DNA of 64,000 bases from Aureispira sp. CCB-E. Its GTDB lineage: Bacteria > Bacteroidota > Bacteroidia > Chitinophagales > Saprospiraceae. Each line of letters begins with the position of its first letter. The first letter of the stretch is position 1. Both the position numbers and the translations under genes were made by a program. The notes below the pieces were generated by a model. It saw only the letters and a list, made by a program, of their open reading frames with translations. It did no database searches and was not told the DNA's origin. Shown here piece after piece: positions 53,103 through 61,956 of the stretch. The DNA is taken from positions 3,224,001 through 3,288,000 of the forward strand of contig NZ_CP133671.1 of the NCBI RefSeq assembly GCF_031326345.1. The letters are read 5' to 3'.

Positions 53103-54020
53103 ATGCCGTTTAAGTTTTACTTTAATGTCTTCTTTTTTGTTTTTTGTTCATTTTTGCTGCAAGCACAAACCGATGGTTTTGCAGAGTTCGAAATGGATCA
53201 ATTGGGGATTAAAAAATATCAACCCAATTGGACAATAGGGGCTACAGATTCTCTTTTTGTAGAAATTTCTAATGGACAAAAATATTTGTTACACACCATT
53301 CGTGCGGGGCAAACGCTTTATTCTATCAAAAAGTTTTATGGAGTAGATTTGTCAGATATTTATTATAGCAATCCTAATATAAGCAATACCAATGATTTGA
53401 AAGTAGGTGAAAAATTAAGGATTCCTATTCTAAGCAAAGCCATCAAACGTTTTCAGGAAACCAACTTTGATGCTACAGCTTATATTCCTATATTTTATAA
53501 GGTGCGCCCGTCAGAAACCATGTATCGCATTTCTAAAGTCTATTTTCGATTGCCGACCGAAATCTTAATGTCTAGAAATCAGTTGCTTTCTGAAAATATA
53601 AGCAGTAATCAAGTGTTGCACATTGGCTGGATTGATAAAAACGGCATTCCAGATTCGTTAAAAAACTTTACGGGATTACCTGGCATTTTGGGCGAAGAGA
53701 GCCAAAAAAATAAATACCGTTACGAAGCGGTATTCAATGGCAAGAATGAAAAAACGCTCCAAGGAACGGCTTGTTGGGATAAAGCAATGGAATTATCTGC
53801 CAAGAATAAATTATACGTGATGTGTTCTTACGTGCCCAAAAATGGTATTGTTCGAATAGAAAATCCTATGACAAACCGAGAATTGTATGCAAAAGTAGTT
53901 GCTGCAAAACCCGAAAATTCCTTTACCCAAAAGTCTATTATTGTATTGACGCCAACGGTGGCGCACGCCTTAGGAGGTTTAGATGCTCGATTTTATGTTA
54001 AAGTGCATTATTGTCAGTAA
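53103..54020 (+). CDS. exported LysM-domain protein
   Basis: Protein of 305 residues with a signal peptide (KFYFNVFFFVFCSFLLQAQ). A LysM domain at about 60-108 is clear: LHTIRAGQTLYSIKKFYGVD and LKVGEKLRIPIL. A second, weaker LysM lies at about 125-175 (YKVRPSETMYRISKVYF). The remaining part contains GTACWDKAM and LYVMCSYVPKNGIVRIENP, a domain resembling the double-psi type found after LysM in other proteins. It likely binds peptidoglycan. It is convergent with the YdjM-type gene, 14 bases away. Confidence 0.83.
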   Translation: MPFKFYFNVFFFVFCSFLLQAQTDGFAEFEMDQLGIKKYQPNWTIGATDSLFVEISNGQKYLLHTIRAGQTLYSIKKFYGVDLSDIYYSNPNISNTNDLKVGEKLRIPILSKAIKRFQETNFDATAYIPIFYKVRPSETMYRISKVYFRLPTEILMSRNQLLSENISSNQVLHIGWIDKNGIPDSLKNFTGLPGILGEESQKNKYRYEAVFNGKNEKTLQGTACWDKAMELSAKNKLYVMCSYVPKNGIVRIENPMTNRELYAKVVAAKPENSFTQKSIIVLTPTVAHALGGLDARFYVKVHYCQ

Positions 54021-54034
54021 CGAAACCGTTAGAC

Positions 54035-55045
54035 TCAAATTCCTTTAATTCTTTTGAAGAGTTTCTTGTAATTTTTGATAGGACCTCTTTGTTTAGACGA
54101 ATGGTCAATTTTAAAGTTAGCATCATCGTTTTCATCTAAGTTAAGAGACAGCGGATATACAAATTCTGGTGCTCCAAAATAATTAATAGGACCAAACTTG
54201 ATGGCATAAATTTTAGTAACCTCATTTTCGATTGTTATAAGAGGAAAGTCTTGTGTGAATTCAAGATATTGTCGCCCTTTTTTAAAGCGCTTAATTTGAG
54301 GCAACAACTCATTGTGACTTTCGACAAATTGAAGTTCGATGTTTTCTCTAGAATCGAATAGAGAATAAGAACCAAAATAATATCCTTTATTGGTTTTTAT
54401 AATACCATTCCACAAAAAAGAATTTAGAGGGGTTGGGCTAATCATCATTTTTTCATAGTGGATATTTTGCTTTTCTAGCTGAGTCAAAAACTTTTGATTA
54501 GCAATTCCTTTGGATACAAAAGTCCAACACAAATAAAAGGTAGACAAGGAAAGGGTAAACCGAAGAATTTTTTCTCTTCTGATGGGCGGTATGGATTTTT
54601 TTAGCAAAAGTAGGAGGACGCCTATTAATAAAATAGAGGTATAAATAGGTTCAATGATGTGAATGTTGTTAAGAGAAAACAAATGCCCATTAAATGGAGC
54701 TAAAATTTTGGTGCCATAGGTGGTACACCAATCTAATAAAGAGTGGGTAAAAATGGCTAGAAAAAAGGCTAATGCCCAATCTTTATACCGATAGCGCTGT
54801 TTGGTCCATTTGTGAGCCAAAAAGGCCAGCCCAAAACTTGCTAAAATAGCAAAGCCTAAGGAGTGAGAGATACTCCTATGGACGGTGATAAAAGCAACCT
54901 CATTAAAAAAAGGAGCTAAGAAAACATCTAAATCAGGCAATGTACCTGCCAAAGCACCTATAACAAGAGATTTTTTTCCAATATACTTGTCTTTGACAAC
55001 AGCAAAAGTCGAGGCGCCTAGCAGCGCCTGAGAAAGAGAGTCCAT
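54035..55045 (-). CDS. YdjM-type membrane-bound metal-dependent hydrolase (DUF457)
   Basis: Integral membrane protein of 336 residues. The start MDSLSQALLGAST and then GALAGTLPDLDVFL give the DxD-type metal motif; HRSISHSLGFA and HSLLDWCTTYG follow as in the YdjM/DUF457 family. About five membrane helices lie within the first 200 residues, and the last 130 residues are soluble. No enzymatic activity has been shown for most members. It follows a membrane-protein gene across 66 bases that include a fragment of the repeat family. Confidence 0.82.
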   Translation of the reverse strand: MDSLSQALLGASTFAVVKDKYIGKKSLVIGALAGTLPDLDVFLAPFFNEVAFITVHRSISHSLGFAILASFGLAFLAHKWTKQRYRYKDWALAFFLAIFTHSLLDWCTTYGTKILAPFNGHLFSLNNIHIIEPIYTSILLIGVLLLLLKKSIPPIRREKILRFTLSLSTFYLCWTFVSKGIANQKFLTQLEKQNIHYEKMMISPTPLNSFLWNGIIKTNKGYYFGSYSLFDSRENIELQFVESHNELLPQIKRFKKGRQYLEFTQDFPLITIENEVTKIYAIKFGPINYFGAPEFVYPLSLNLDENDDANFKIDHSSKQRGPIKNYKKLFKRIKGI

Positions 55046-55072
55046 GAATTTAAACTTGAGTATTGGTATAAT

Positions 55073-55108
55073 AATAAGTTAGCTATGTTGCTACTTCGTG
55101 GTCATTAC
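55073..55108 (+). repeat. fragment of the modular element family
   Basis: AGTTAGCTATGTTGCTACTTCGTGGTCATTA resembles the first 35 bases of copy 4, lacking some of the palindrome. No flanking 6-bp duplication can be identified. Confidence 0.45.
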
Positions 55109-55111
55109 TTT

Positions 55112-55528
55112 TTATCGGTTCCACTTCTGAGCTACTATTTTCATTGTCATTGTTGATAAAAAAGTATAACAAACGGAAATAAAAAACCAAGTAAGAACAA
55201 TTGAAGACGTCCGCCCAACAATAGAGACAACGAGTTGTAACGCAAAAGTAAAACAAATAACTAAAAGTAGGCTTCCCATAATCATAGAAATAAACCAACT
55301 ACTTTTTACTGTAACTCGAAAACAATAAATGGTTGCAATAAATAGGAAACAAGTAATGCATTGTCCAGATGGTGTCTCCAAAGCAGGGGTAGATTGAAGG
55401 ATATCTCTTGATTGTAAATACGAAGCACCAACAAGAACGCCAATAATTAGGATAGTATAAACAACCCAATAAAACGTACGTTGTTTTCGCCCCAAATCTT
55501 CTTTGAAATCATCTAAAATATTTTGCAT
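55112..55528 (-). CDS. small four-helix membrane protein
   Basis: Protein of about 138 residues from the ATG at 55528 (MQNILDDFKEDLG); the upstream in-frame ATG at 55567 overlaps the previous gene and is less likely. Four hydrophobic segments are visible: YWVVYTILIIGVLVGAS, CITCFLFIATIYCF, FISMIMGSLLLVICFTFAL and SIVLTWFFISVCYTFL. No family is recognised. It lies 29 bases after a lipoprotein gene and probably belongs to the same operon. Confidence 0.65.
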   Translation of the reverse strand: MQNILDDFKEDLGRKQRTFYWVVYTILIIGVLVGASYLQSRDILQSTPALETPSGQCITCFLFIATIYCFRVTVKSSWFISMIMGSLLLVICFTFALQLVVSIVGRTSSIVLTWFFISVCYTFLSTMTMKIVAQKWNR

Positions 55529-55557
55529 AATCCTTTGATTTTGCAAAGGCACGTTGT

Positions 55558-56043
55558 CTAAAAGCACTTAACATAGAGTGTATCTGTCGTGATTTCATTG
55601 CTCCAACGCCCTGCATTATCTTTGATTCGAATCTTATATACGATAGGATCGTAATAATTGGGTTGCGGTTGACAGAGAATCAACGGGTTATTTTGATCGA
55701 TGCCACAAATTTGAGATACAGTAACCTCTAGTTGTCCAGATATGCCACTAACTATGCCTTGTTGTTCGATGGTTGGAATTTTGTAAAATGAAGTATCATT
55801 AGGTGTTCGACGGGTATCTACAATAATAATATGATTGGCAGTGTCTCCATCTTGTCCCAAATCTCCATCTCCGTCGGTAAAATCAAATTTAAAGACAACG
55901 GTTCCTGTCAATTGTTGGACGGTATCGACAGAAAAAGATGCCCAGCTAATACTTGGGGTATCATTATAGATGGGGGGCTTGTCGCAGGACATCCAGCAAT
56001 AACAACTAAAAATTAATAGGCTGATTCCAATTATTTTCTTCAT
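55558..56043 (-). CDS. lipoprotein with DGDG-type motif, second of a pair
   Basis: Protein of about 161 residues from the ATG at 56043 (MKKIIGISLLIFSCYCW). The signal ends in WMSCDKPP, a lipobox cysteine. The mature domain is a small beta sandwich containing FKFDFTDGDGDLGQDGD and ending KIRIKDNAGRWSNEITTD, with C-F as its last residues. It is a clear paralogue of the gene upstream. The repeated acidic D-x-D-G-D motif suggests calcium binding, which is an inference. Function unknown. Confidence 0.7.
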   Translation of the reverse strand: MKKIIGISLLIFSCYCWMSCDKPPIYNDTPSISWASFSVDTVQQLTGTVVFKFDFTDGDGDLGQDGDTANHIIIVDTRRTPNDTSFYKIPTIEQQGIVSGISGQLEVTVSQICGIDQNNPLILCQPQPNYYDPIVYKIRIKDNAGRWSNEITTDTLYVKCF

Positions 56044-56091
56044 ATGAATTAATTTTTCTTTTCTTAAGAACTGATTTGAATCCAACTATTT

Positions 56092-56565
56092 CTAATTGCA
56101 CTCTAGAACAATTTCATCGGTTTGCATAATATTGCTATAATTGCCTGTTTGGTCAACTACTTGCACTTCGTAACGCATGTTTTTAGTTGGTTCTGCTGTG
56201 CTAGGTTGACAAGACGTTCCATTGTCATAAATACAACATTGAGAATAGATAATAAGTGTAATTTCTCCTGTTCGGCTCGTATTATTCGTATTGTTACCTG
56301 TATAGTTAGGCAATTTATAAGAAGCAATAACGGCACCTGTTCTTGAATCAGAAACAAAGATATTGTCACTGGTATCGCTTCCAATATTTCCATCACCATC
56401 TGTAAACTTAAATTTCAAATACAATGAATCAACGCCTCCTTGAACCATATAGTTTTTAGAAACACTAACAAATTCAACAAAAGGTGTATTCGATGGTTTT
56501 TCGCCACAAGAAAAAAAGTAAAGAATAGTTACAAGGAACAGAAAAGATGTTATTTTTAGACGCAT
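56092..56565 (-). CDS. lipoprotein with DGDG-type motif, first of a pair
   Basis: Protein of about 157 residues from the ATG at 56565. The signal peptide is ITSFLFLVTILYFFSC, with the lipobox cysteine before GEKPSNTP. The mature part has FKFTDGDGNIGSDTSDNIFV, two internal cysteines (YSQCCIYDNG) and a closing strand YEVQVVDQTGNYSN. It parallels the next gene 48 bases downstream in order and motif, so the two arose by duplication. It is divergent from the LuxE-like gene. Confidence 0.7.
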   Translation of the reverse strand: MRLKITSFLFLVTILYFFSCGEKPSNTPFVEFVSVSKNYMVQGGVDSLYLKFKFTDGDGNIGSDTSDNIFVSDSRTGAVIASYKLPNYTGNNTNNTSRTGEITLIIYSQCCIYDNGTSCQPSTAEPTKNMRYEVQVVDQTGNYSNIMQTDEIVLECN

Positions 56566-56668
56566 ACTTTTAGTATTAAGCTCTCGTCTCATCAATATGC
56601 AGTTCTTAAAATAAAACTAGAACAGTATAATTTTTGTTTGATGAGGGTTGATAGAATTAAAAAAAATA

Positions 56669-57664
56669 ATGGATACAGTTTATAATACTTTAAAATTACA
56701 TATAGATAACGTAACAGATGCTACTTTTGAGTCCACTGCATTGACCGTTTTTCGTTATCAAGTCCAAAATAATCCACTTTACCAAGAATTCATAAATTTG
56801 CTAGGGCTTTCGGTCGAAGCAGTTACAAAAATGCAGCAAATTCCATTCCTTCCTATTCAGTTTTTTAAATATCATACGATTAAAACAAAAGAATGGCTAC
56901 CTGAAGCTACATTTACAAGTAGTGGAACAACTTTGCAGAATCCTTCCAAGCATTATGTTCGCTCTTTGGATTGGTACAATCAATGTGCTTTCAAAGCCTT
57001 TGAGCAAGTTTATGGAGCATTAGAGGATTATGTCGTTTTAGCTTTATTGCCTTCGTATTTAGAACGGCAAGGTTCTTCACTGGTTTTTATGGCAGAACAA
57101 TTTATTCAACGTTCTCAACATCCTTCTAGTGGTTTCTTTCTATATAATACGGATGAATTGATGGAGGTGTTGGGTGCTTGCCAAATAAAAAAACAACGTG
57201 TCCTATTATTAGGAGTGACTTATGCCTTATTGGATTTAGCGAAGGATTATCCTCAAGCTCTAAAAAACGTTGTTGTTATGGAGACAGGGGGTATGAAAGG
57301 GAAACGAGCTGAAATGACAAAAGATACGATTCATGAGGTTCTAAAAAGAGCTTTTGAGTTAGATGCCATTCATTCGGAGTATGGTATGACAGAGTTGTTA
57401 TCACAAGCCTATTCAAAAGGAGGGGGGATATTTCAACCAAGTCCAACCATGCGGGTTTTGATTCGAGAAACTACAGATCCTTTTCATATTCTTTCAACCC
57501 AAAAAACAGGGGGAATCAATATAATAGATTTGGCAAATATTGACAGTTGTAGTTTTATTGCGACTGATGATTTAGGAAGGTGTTATGAGGATGGAACCTT
57601 TCGTGTGTTGGGGCGTTTTGATGCCAGTGATTTGAGAGGCTGTAATTTGTTGATAGGAGAGTAG
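56669..57664 (+). CDS. LuxE/PaaK-like acyl-activating enzyme
   Basis: Protein of about 331 residues from the ATG at 56669 (MDTVYNTLKLHI); a TTG at 56648 is weaker. The ATP-binding TSSGTT loop (in ATFTSSGTTLQNPSKHYV, about 90) and IHSEYGMTELLSQAY near 240 match the LuxE acyl-protein synthetase and phenylacetate-CoA-ligase type of adenylate-forming enzymes, here without the C-terminal extension. LuxE activates fatty acids for luciferase, but no lux genes are here. In Bacteroidota such solitary proteins are often linked to acyl or polysaccharide chemistry. Substrate unknown. Confidence 0.8.
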   Translation: MDTVYNTLKLHIDNVTDATFESTALTVFRYQVQNNPLYQEFINLLGLSVEAVTKMQQIPFLPIQFFKYHTIKTKEWLPEATFTSSGTTLQNPSKHYVRSLDWYNQCAFKAFEQVYGALEDYVVLALLPSYLERQGSSLVFMAEQFIQRSQHPSSGFFLYNTDELMEVLGACQIKKQRVLLLGVTYALLDLAKDYPQALKNVVVMETGGMKGKRAEMTKDTIHEVLKRAFELDAIHSEYGMTELLSQAYSKGGGIFQPSPTMRVLIRETTDPFHILSTQKTGGINIIDLANIDSCSFIATDDLGRCYEDGTFRVLGRFDASDLRGCNLLIGE

Positions 57665-57828
57665 GATAGAAAAACTGTTATGAAATGGATTGAAATATTA
57701 GAAATGAAGTATTTACAATATAGTGTGCTTATTGAAGAAGCAGTAGATTAAAGAAAAGTCTTAATTTAAAAAATACTTGATTTATCTTTTTGTTTTTTGT
57801 AACTTACAAAACGTATTATTCTTTATTT

Positions 57829-58097
57829 CATTACTTCGTGGAAAAATCATATTGGTTTAGCTTTGTTACTCCCTACGGTCGTGAGCTCGCACAGCTCGGT
57901 TCGCTGCTACTACGTGGTACTTCGTGAGCGCTGCGCTTTTAGTTAGCTGCATTGCTGCTGAGTGGTATCGCATGAGTGCCTTGCAGTTGATTATCAATAG
58001 AGTATGTTTTTTTATTGTTTGGTTTGTTAAATAATTAATAATCAGGCTGATGCAAAGGTGCCTTTTAAGTTTTTGACAAAAAAGTCACGAAGTACTA
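57829..58097 (+). mobile_element. modular element copy 6 (269 bp), perfect target duplication TTATTT
   Basis: It begins CATTACTTCGTGG and ends CACGAAGTACTA, flanked by TTATTT at 57823-57828 and 58098-58103. It is the longest copy. Inside are GCTGCTACTACGTGGTACTT, GCGCTGCGCTTTTAGTTAGC and a GTTGATTATCAATAGAG stretch, modules shared with copies 4 and 5. The element ends 24 bases before the next coding start. The 160 bases before it (57665-57822) show no gene. Confidence 0.75.
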
Positions 58098-58121
58098 TTA
58101 TTTTACACTCAATTTCTACCA

Positions 58122-58703
58122 ATGACGGAATTACTATTATCCTCACAACGATTAGCAGAACAAAAGGTATGGTGCACAGGGAAATTAGATTTATTTGACG
58201 CCCTACAAAAACATCATAACTTAAAAATTATAGATTTTGCTGCTGAGTTGCCTCAAGAGTCCATTTTTTTGGAATGGAAGGAAGTGCAAACGCCTGTTAC
58301 ACCAGCTAGTGTTAGTGACTTAGTTGGCAAAAAATTGACAGAATATAAGTTCCAGTATTTGGGGCAGTTGTCTTCTAATGGCACCTTGGTTGAGGTTGAA
58401 AAAGAAATCTTTCAAGCTGACTTTCCTGAGCAAAATATTTCAAAAACCTCTTTGGATAGTACAGGAAGTTTGAATTGTACTTGGTTGTTAGATTTTGTAA
58501 TGAATGCGCCTGCTATTCAGGAGGATACTCTACGCAATGAACGCTTGATTTGGAGAAAGGAGAAGGAAGGGTTTGTACTAGCGTTGTCTAGAGAAAGCAC
58601 GGATGGAAGACATGCAGAACAGGAAAAATTCATTTTTGATGCAGAGCTGAAGGTTGTAAATTGGGAGCATCAAATTTTATTTTGTGGGCAAGAGGTAGGT
58701 TAA
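58122..58703 (+). CDS. uncharacterised protein
   Basis: I do not recognise this 193-residue protein. It has no signal peptide or membrane segment. An ATG start at 58122 is clear, just after element copy 6. The sequence contains KLTEYKFQYLGQLSSNGTLVE and ERLIWRKEKEGFVLALSRE, mixing alpha and beta segments, and several tryptophans. It looks cytoplasmic. It is convergent with a TPR gene, with a perfect hairpin between them. Confidence 0.6.
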   Translation: MTELLLSSQRLAEQKVWCTGKLDLFDALQKHHNLKIIDFAAELPQESIFLEWKEVQTPVTPASVSDLVGKKLTEYKFQYLGQLSSNGTLVEVEKEIFQADFPEQNISKTSLDSTGSLNCTWLLDFVMNAPAIQEDTLRNERLIWRKEKEGFVLALSRESTDGRHAEQEKFIFDAELKVVNWEHQILFCGQEVG

Positions 58704-58737
58704 TAATCCTTCAATGGATTGCAAACCATCAATAGGT

Positions 58738-58780
58738 AATTAGTAAGTAGAACGGTATTAAATAGTTCTACTTACTAATT
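58738..58780. terminator. perfect 16-bp hairpin between convergent genes
   Basis: AATTAGTAAGTAGAAC at 58738-58753 pairs perfectly with GTTCTACTTACTAATT at 58765-58780. It lies between two stop codons and is probably a bidirectional terminator, although no T run follows. Confidence 0.7.
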
Positions 58781-58794
58781 GCTTGATAAATAAA

Positions 58795-59964
58795 TTACTG
58801 TGGGCTTTTTTCTTTGATGAAGTCAGCAAGTTTGTCTTTTTGTTGTAATTTGATTAATTTTTCAATTGCCCTATTCTTGCCTAAAATTTTCTTATTCTTC
58901 TCGTAAAAAGCAATGACCAATTCTGTACCTGCTATATAGCTTTTGTATTTGTCGTCTAAATCTCTTGTTTTAATTTGGTAAACCGAAGCACCACCTAAAA
59001 AGATAATCAAGTATTCTGGTGCTTCCTTAATGTAAGGAGAGATGGCTTCAGAAATTTCTACGGATACAGTAGGACTGCCAATAACCCATTCAATCAAGAA
59101 TTTCTCAAGTGCTTTTCGTTGCTCTTTATTTTCGTTAGGAGGAGTTTCCATTAAATAAACCACTCCACTAATAAAATCATTTTCATAGCGTAAGTAATCT
59201 GCCTTGGTTTCAAGAACAAAATCCTTTTCTTTTTCTAACTCTTTGGAATCTCCAAAAAATTGCAATTCTAGCTTTGGGTCTAATTTAGCTCCTTTTTCTT
59301 TGGCAAAACCTAGAAACTTTTTAGCATTTTCATCATCTTTCTGATAGTAATAAATATAACCTGTTAGTAAGTAACCATCTGCTAAATGATGAGAATCGGT
59401 CGCTTTATAAATCTCAACAGCTTTATTTGCATTGCTTAAAGCTAAATCCAACTTTTGTTGACTCATATAAATATTGGCCATTCCAAAATAGCTTTCAGGA
59501 TCATTTTCATTAATTTCTGCTAAAGTTTGATATTCTTTTAAAGCAGCATCAAAATCGCCTTGTATGGAATAGATTAAAGCTAAGTTTTGGTGAGCCATTG
59601 GGCCTTGTGGATAAATTTTAATAGATTTTTTGTTGTATTCTATTGCCTTTTCTGTATTTCCGCTTTTTCTATAAAGGACGGCAGCATTATCATAAGCTTC
59701 TACAAATTTAGGATCCTTTTTGATAGCCTTGTTATAGTATTTAATAGCATTATCATAATCTCTTTTATTAAAATATTCAACAGCTGTTTGATAATGTTTA
59801 CTGGCTTCGGGAGAAGTTGTTCCTCCATACATATCTGTGCTAGACGATGTAACAACAGAGGTGCCAGTGGTAGTTATAACTGTTTCTTTTTCTTTGTTTT
59901 GAGCAAATGAATTAGACTGTAAAAAGAAGAGTAGAACGAAGGCAACATAAAACATTTTTTTCAT
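58795..59964 (-). CDS. exported TPR-repeat protein
   Basis: Protein of about 389 residues from the ATG at 59964 (MKKMFYVAFVLL); the upstream in-frame ATG at 60000 is less likely. A signal peptide ends near SNSFAQ, then a Thr/Ser-rich linker. About five TPR units follow (YNKAIKKDPKFVEAYDNAAV, AIEYNKKSIKIYPQGPMAHQ, ALKEYQTLAEINENDPES) in residues 60-220. The C-terminal 160 residues are helical, without a recognised domain. A periplasmic scaffold is likely. Confidence 0.8.
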   Translation of the reverse strand: MKKMFYVAFVLLFFLQSNSFAQNKEKETVITTTGTSVVTSSSTDMYGGTTSPEASKHYQTAVEYFNKRDYDNAIKYYNKAIKKDPKFVEAYDNAAVLYRKSGNTEKAIEYNKKSIKIYPQGPMAHQNLALIYSIQGDFDAALKEYQTLAEINENDPESYFGMANIYMSQQKLDLALSNANKAVEIYKATDSHHLADGYLLTGYIYYYQKDDENAKKFLGFAKEKGAKLDPKLELQFFGDSKELEKEKDFVLETKADYLRYENDFISGVVYLMETPPNENKEQRKALEKFLIEWVIGSPTVSVEISEAISPYIKEAPEYLIIFLGGASVYQIKTRDLDDKYKSYIAGTELVIAFYEKNKKILGKNRAIEKLIKLQQKDKLADFIKEKSPQ

Positions 59965-60155
59965 GGTTATAGGTTTAAGTGTTAATAGAATTGAATACAA
60001 GTAACAGGTGCGTGCGGTTGTTAAATTTTGCTAAAGTCCCAAAGATGTAAGACACACATTATTTATACTAATAAAGATATGAATAAAATGTAGTAAGTAA
60101 CCTATTTAAGTTTATTTTAACTATGCCATGTTTACGATCATTTTAGTAAACATAC

Positions 60156-60743
60156 TTACTCTTTTACCCGTTTGAGGATAACTTTTTGGGTGTTGATGAC
60201 CTTAAAACTTGTAACCGTATCTACTGCAAAATCTTGCCCTTTGTAAGTAGAGTAAGTTTTGGATGACAAAGGAAAGGAAGCAATTTCAAAGTGGATGTTA
60301 TGCCCTACTTTTCTTGTAATCCCATACAAACCCAAATTGCCAACTTCAAAATAATCATAAAAGGCATCGTCTAAGAGGATGCGATCTAATAAAATACCAT
60401 TGTTTTCATCCATAATAAAATGATTTTTAGGCATAGAGTCATGTCGAGTAAGGGCATAGTCTTTAATAATTTCCTTGCCATTAAAAATAGCCTTGGAATA
60501 CCATCGCCAACGATTGACAGTATCTGTTTCGCTAATAATAACCGTCATGGGCAATTCCATTGTTTTCCCTTTTTGAGCATTAAATAATTCCAAATTACCT
60601 TGATATTTGCCCAACCAATCCTCAGGAAATTGAGCCATTGATTTAGAAGGAAGGTTCTTAGAATGATGTAGTTTTTGGGAACTTGGATTACAAGCTAGGA
60701 AAAATAAAACGATGCCTAGCCATAATGTGTTGAATAGTTTCAT
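60156..60743 (-). CDS. putative lipoprotein of unknown function
   Basis: About 195 residues from the ATG at 60743, where MKLFNTLWLGIVLFFLAC gives a lipoprotein signal. The open frame to 60824 overlaps the upstream flavoprotein gene and is rejected. The mature domain is beta-rich with WLGKYQGNLELFN, RWRWYSKAIFNG, GILLDRILLDDAFYDYF and LGLYGITRKVG. I do not recognise it. It follows the flavoprotein gene by 19 bases and is likely co-transcribed. Confidence 0.72.
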   Translation of the reverse strand: MKLFNTLWLGIVLFFLACNPSSQKLHHSKNLPSKSMAQFPEDWLGKYQGNLELFNAQKGKTMELPMTVIISETDTVNRWRWYSKAIFNGKEIIKDYALTRHDSMPKNHFIMDENNGILLDRILLDDAFYDYFEVGNLGLYGITRKVGHNIHFEIASFPLSSKTYSTYKGQDFAVDTVTSFKVINTQKVILKRVKE

Positions 60744-60762
60744 TGGAGTTATTATTGATGTA

Positions 60763-61911
60763 TTACCAAAATGCCTTTTGAAAAAGACGCATAAGGAAAG
60801 TATTTTTTGAAGCGATATTTGCAAAGCTATTGATTAACCACGGTCGATTGGCAATTGCTCGCTGTGTAAAGTAGTGTATTTTATGTTCTTTCCATAGCTT
60901 ATCATAGACCATTTTGTTATAAGCTTTCATATTTTTAGCGGAGAAATCTTTTTGTTCAAAGCATTTTTTAGCTTGCCATCCTGCGTAACGCCCAGAAATA
61001 ATTGCTTGTCCAATTCCTTCTCCCGACAACGGATCAATTAAGGAGGCAGCATCTCCACAAAGCATAAAACGTTGTCCAGAAATCGTAACTTTTCTAGACC
61101 CCAAAGGAAGACCATAGCCTTTGGGAGGATCAATTAATTCTGCTGCTTCAAAACGCTTTTTTAGGTAAGGCGTCGTCTCAATGATACGAGTTAACTCTTT
61201 ACGGAGATTGATTTTTCTGTCGCTAACTGTTTTAGAAAGCATTCCTAAGCCGACATTAGCATAACCATTAGGCAAAGGAAAAATCCAAAAATAGCCAGGC
61301 ATCAAGTCTTTTAAATAATGTAGTTCAAACGTCTTGTTAGGAATATCTTTTACATTTCGATAGTAAGCACGGACAGCGGCAGAGTTGTGCCTCAAATCAA
61401 CTTTATTGCTAGTTAGTTGTTTGGATACAATCCCTTGAGCGCCATCACAGCCTATGATGATTTGAGCTTTTAGCACTTGACCGTTTTTTAATACGGCGAT
61501 AGCTTGGTCATTGTCTGTCTCTACTTTAGATACTGCTGAGCCAATAAAAGTAGTGACATTGGATAATTGCTGGGCATGTTGAAATAAGAAGTTGTCCAAA
61601 TGGACACGCATGGAAATAGCCCCCTCTTTAGGAAAATTTAAATCAATATTTTTTTGATTGGGCGCAACAACTCGTAAGGTTGTAACAATTTCTTTTTCCC
61701 TAAATGCTTCAAACGAAGTTTTATAACTAGGATGAATGGTATTTAAAACATTAGGAACATAAGGTGCCACAGCATCTCCACAGATTTTATCTCTAGGAAA
61801 GCCCTTTTTGTCAATTAATGCAACTTTAAGTCCTGTGTTTCCCAATGCCAAAGCACAAGTACTTCCTGCTGGTCCTGCACCACAAATAATAATGTCAAAA
61901 GACGTTTCCAT
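60763..61911 (-). CDS. geranylgeranyl-reductase family FAD-dependent oxidoreductase
   Basis: Flavoprotein of 382 residues. The FAD Rossmann motif is IIICGAGPAGSTCALALG (about residues 6-23), followed by KKGFPRDKICGDAV, a sequence typical of the geranylgeranyl reductase family. LCGDAASLIDPLSGEGIGQA near 285 is the second FAD-binding motif, and GYFWIFPLPNGYANVGLGM lies in the substrate domain. Members reduce isoprenoid chains or oxidise small molecules; the substrate here is unknown. It lies 39 bases after the carboxylase gene, with a tiny element copy between. Confidence 0.87.
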   Translation of the reverse strand: METSFDIIICGAGPAGSTCALALGNTGLKVALIDKKGFPRDKICGDAVAPYVPNVLNTIHPSYKTSFEAFREKEIVTTLRVVAPNQKNIDLNFPKEGAISMRVHLDNFLFQHAQQLSNVTTFIGSAVSKVETDNDQAIAVLKNGQVLKAQIIIGCDGAQGIVSKQLTSNKVDLRHNSAAVRAYYRNVKDIPNKTFELHYLKDLMPGYFWIFPLPNGYANVGLGMLSKTVSDRKINLRKELTRIIETTPYLKKRFEAAELIDPPKGYGLPLGSRKVTISGQRFMLCGDAASLIDPLSGEGIGQAIISGRYAGWQAKKCFEQKDFSAKNMKAYNKMVYDKLWKEHKIHYFTQRAIANRPWLINSFANIASKNTFLMRLFQKAFW

Positions 61912-61931
61912 AAGTTTTATTTACTTTCTTT

Positions 61932-61956
61932 TAGTTAGCAGCGCAACTAACTATTG
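61932..61956 (-). mobile_element. minimal modular element copy 7 (25 bp), target duplication TTCTTT
   Basis: The 25 bases from TAGTTAG to CTAACTATTG form a 7-bp hairpin. TTCTTT flanks it at 61926-61931 and 61957-61962. It is the smallest copy and equals the very ends of the family joined together. The bases 61951-61953 are the TAG stop codon of the carboxylase on the minus strand, so this element ends that gene. Confidence 0.7.

Noticed and set aside
56648-56668. TTG start for the LuxE-like gene
   Set aside because: It adds seven residues without family support; the ATG at 56669 starts a typical N terminus.
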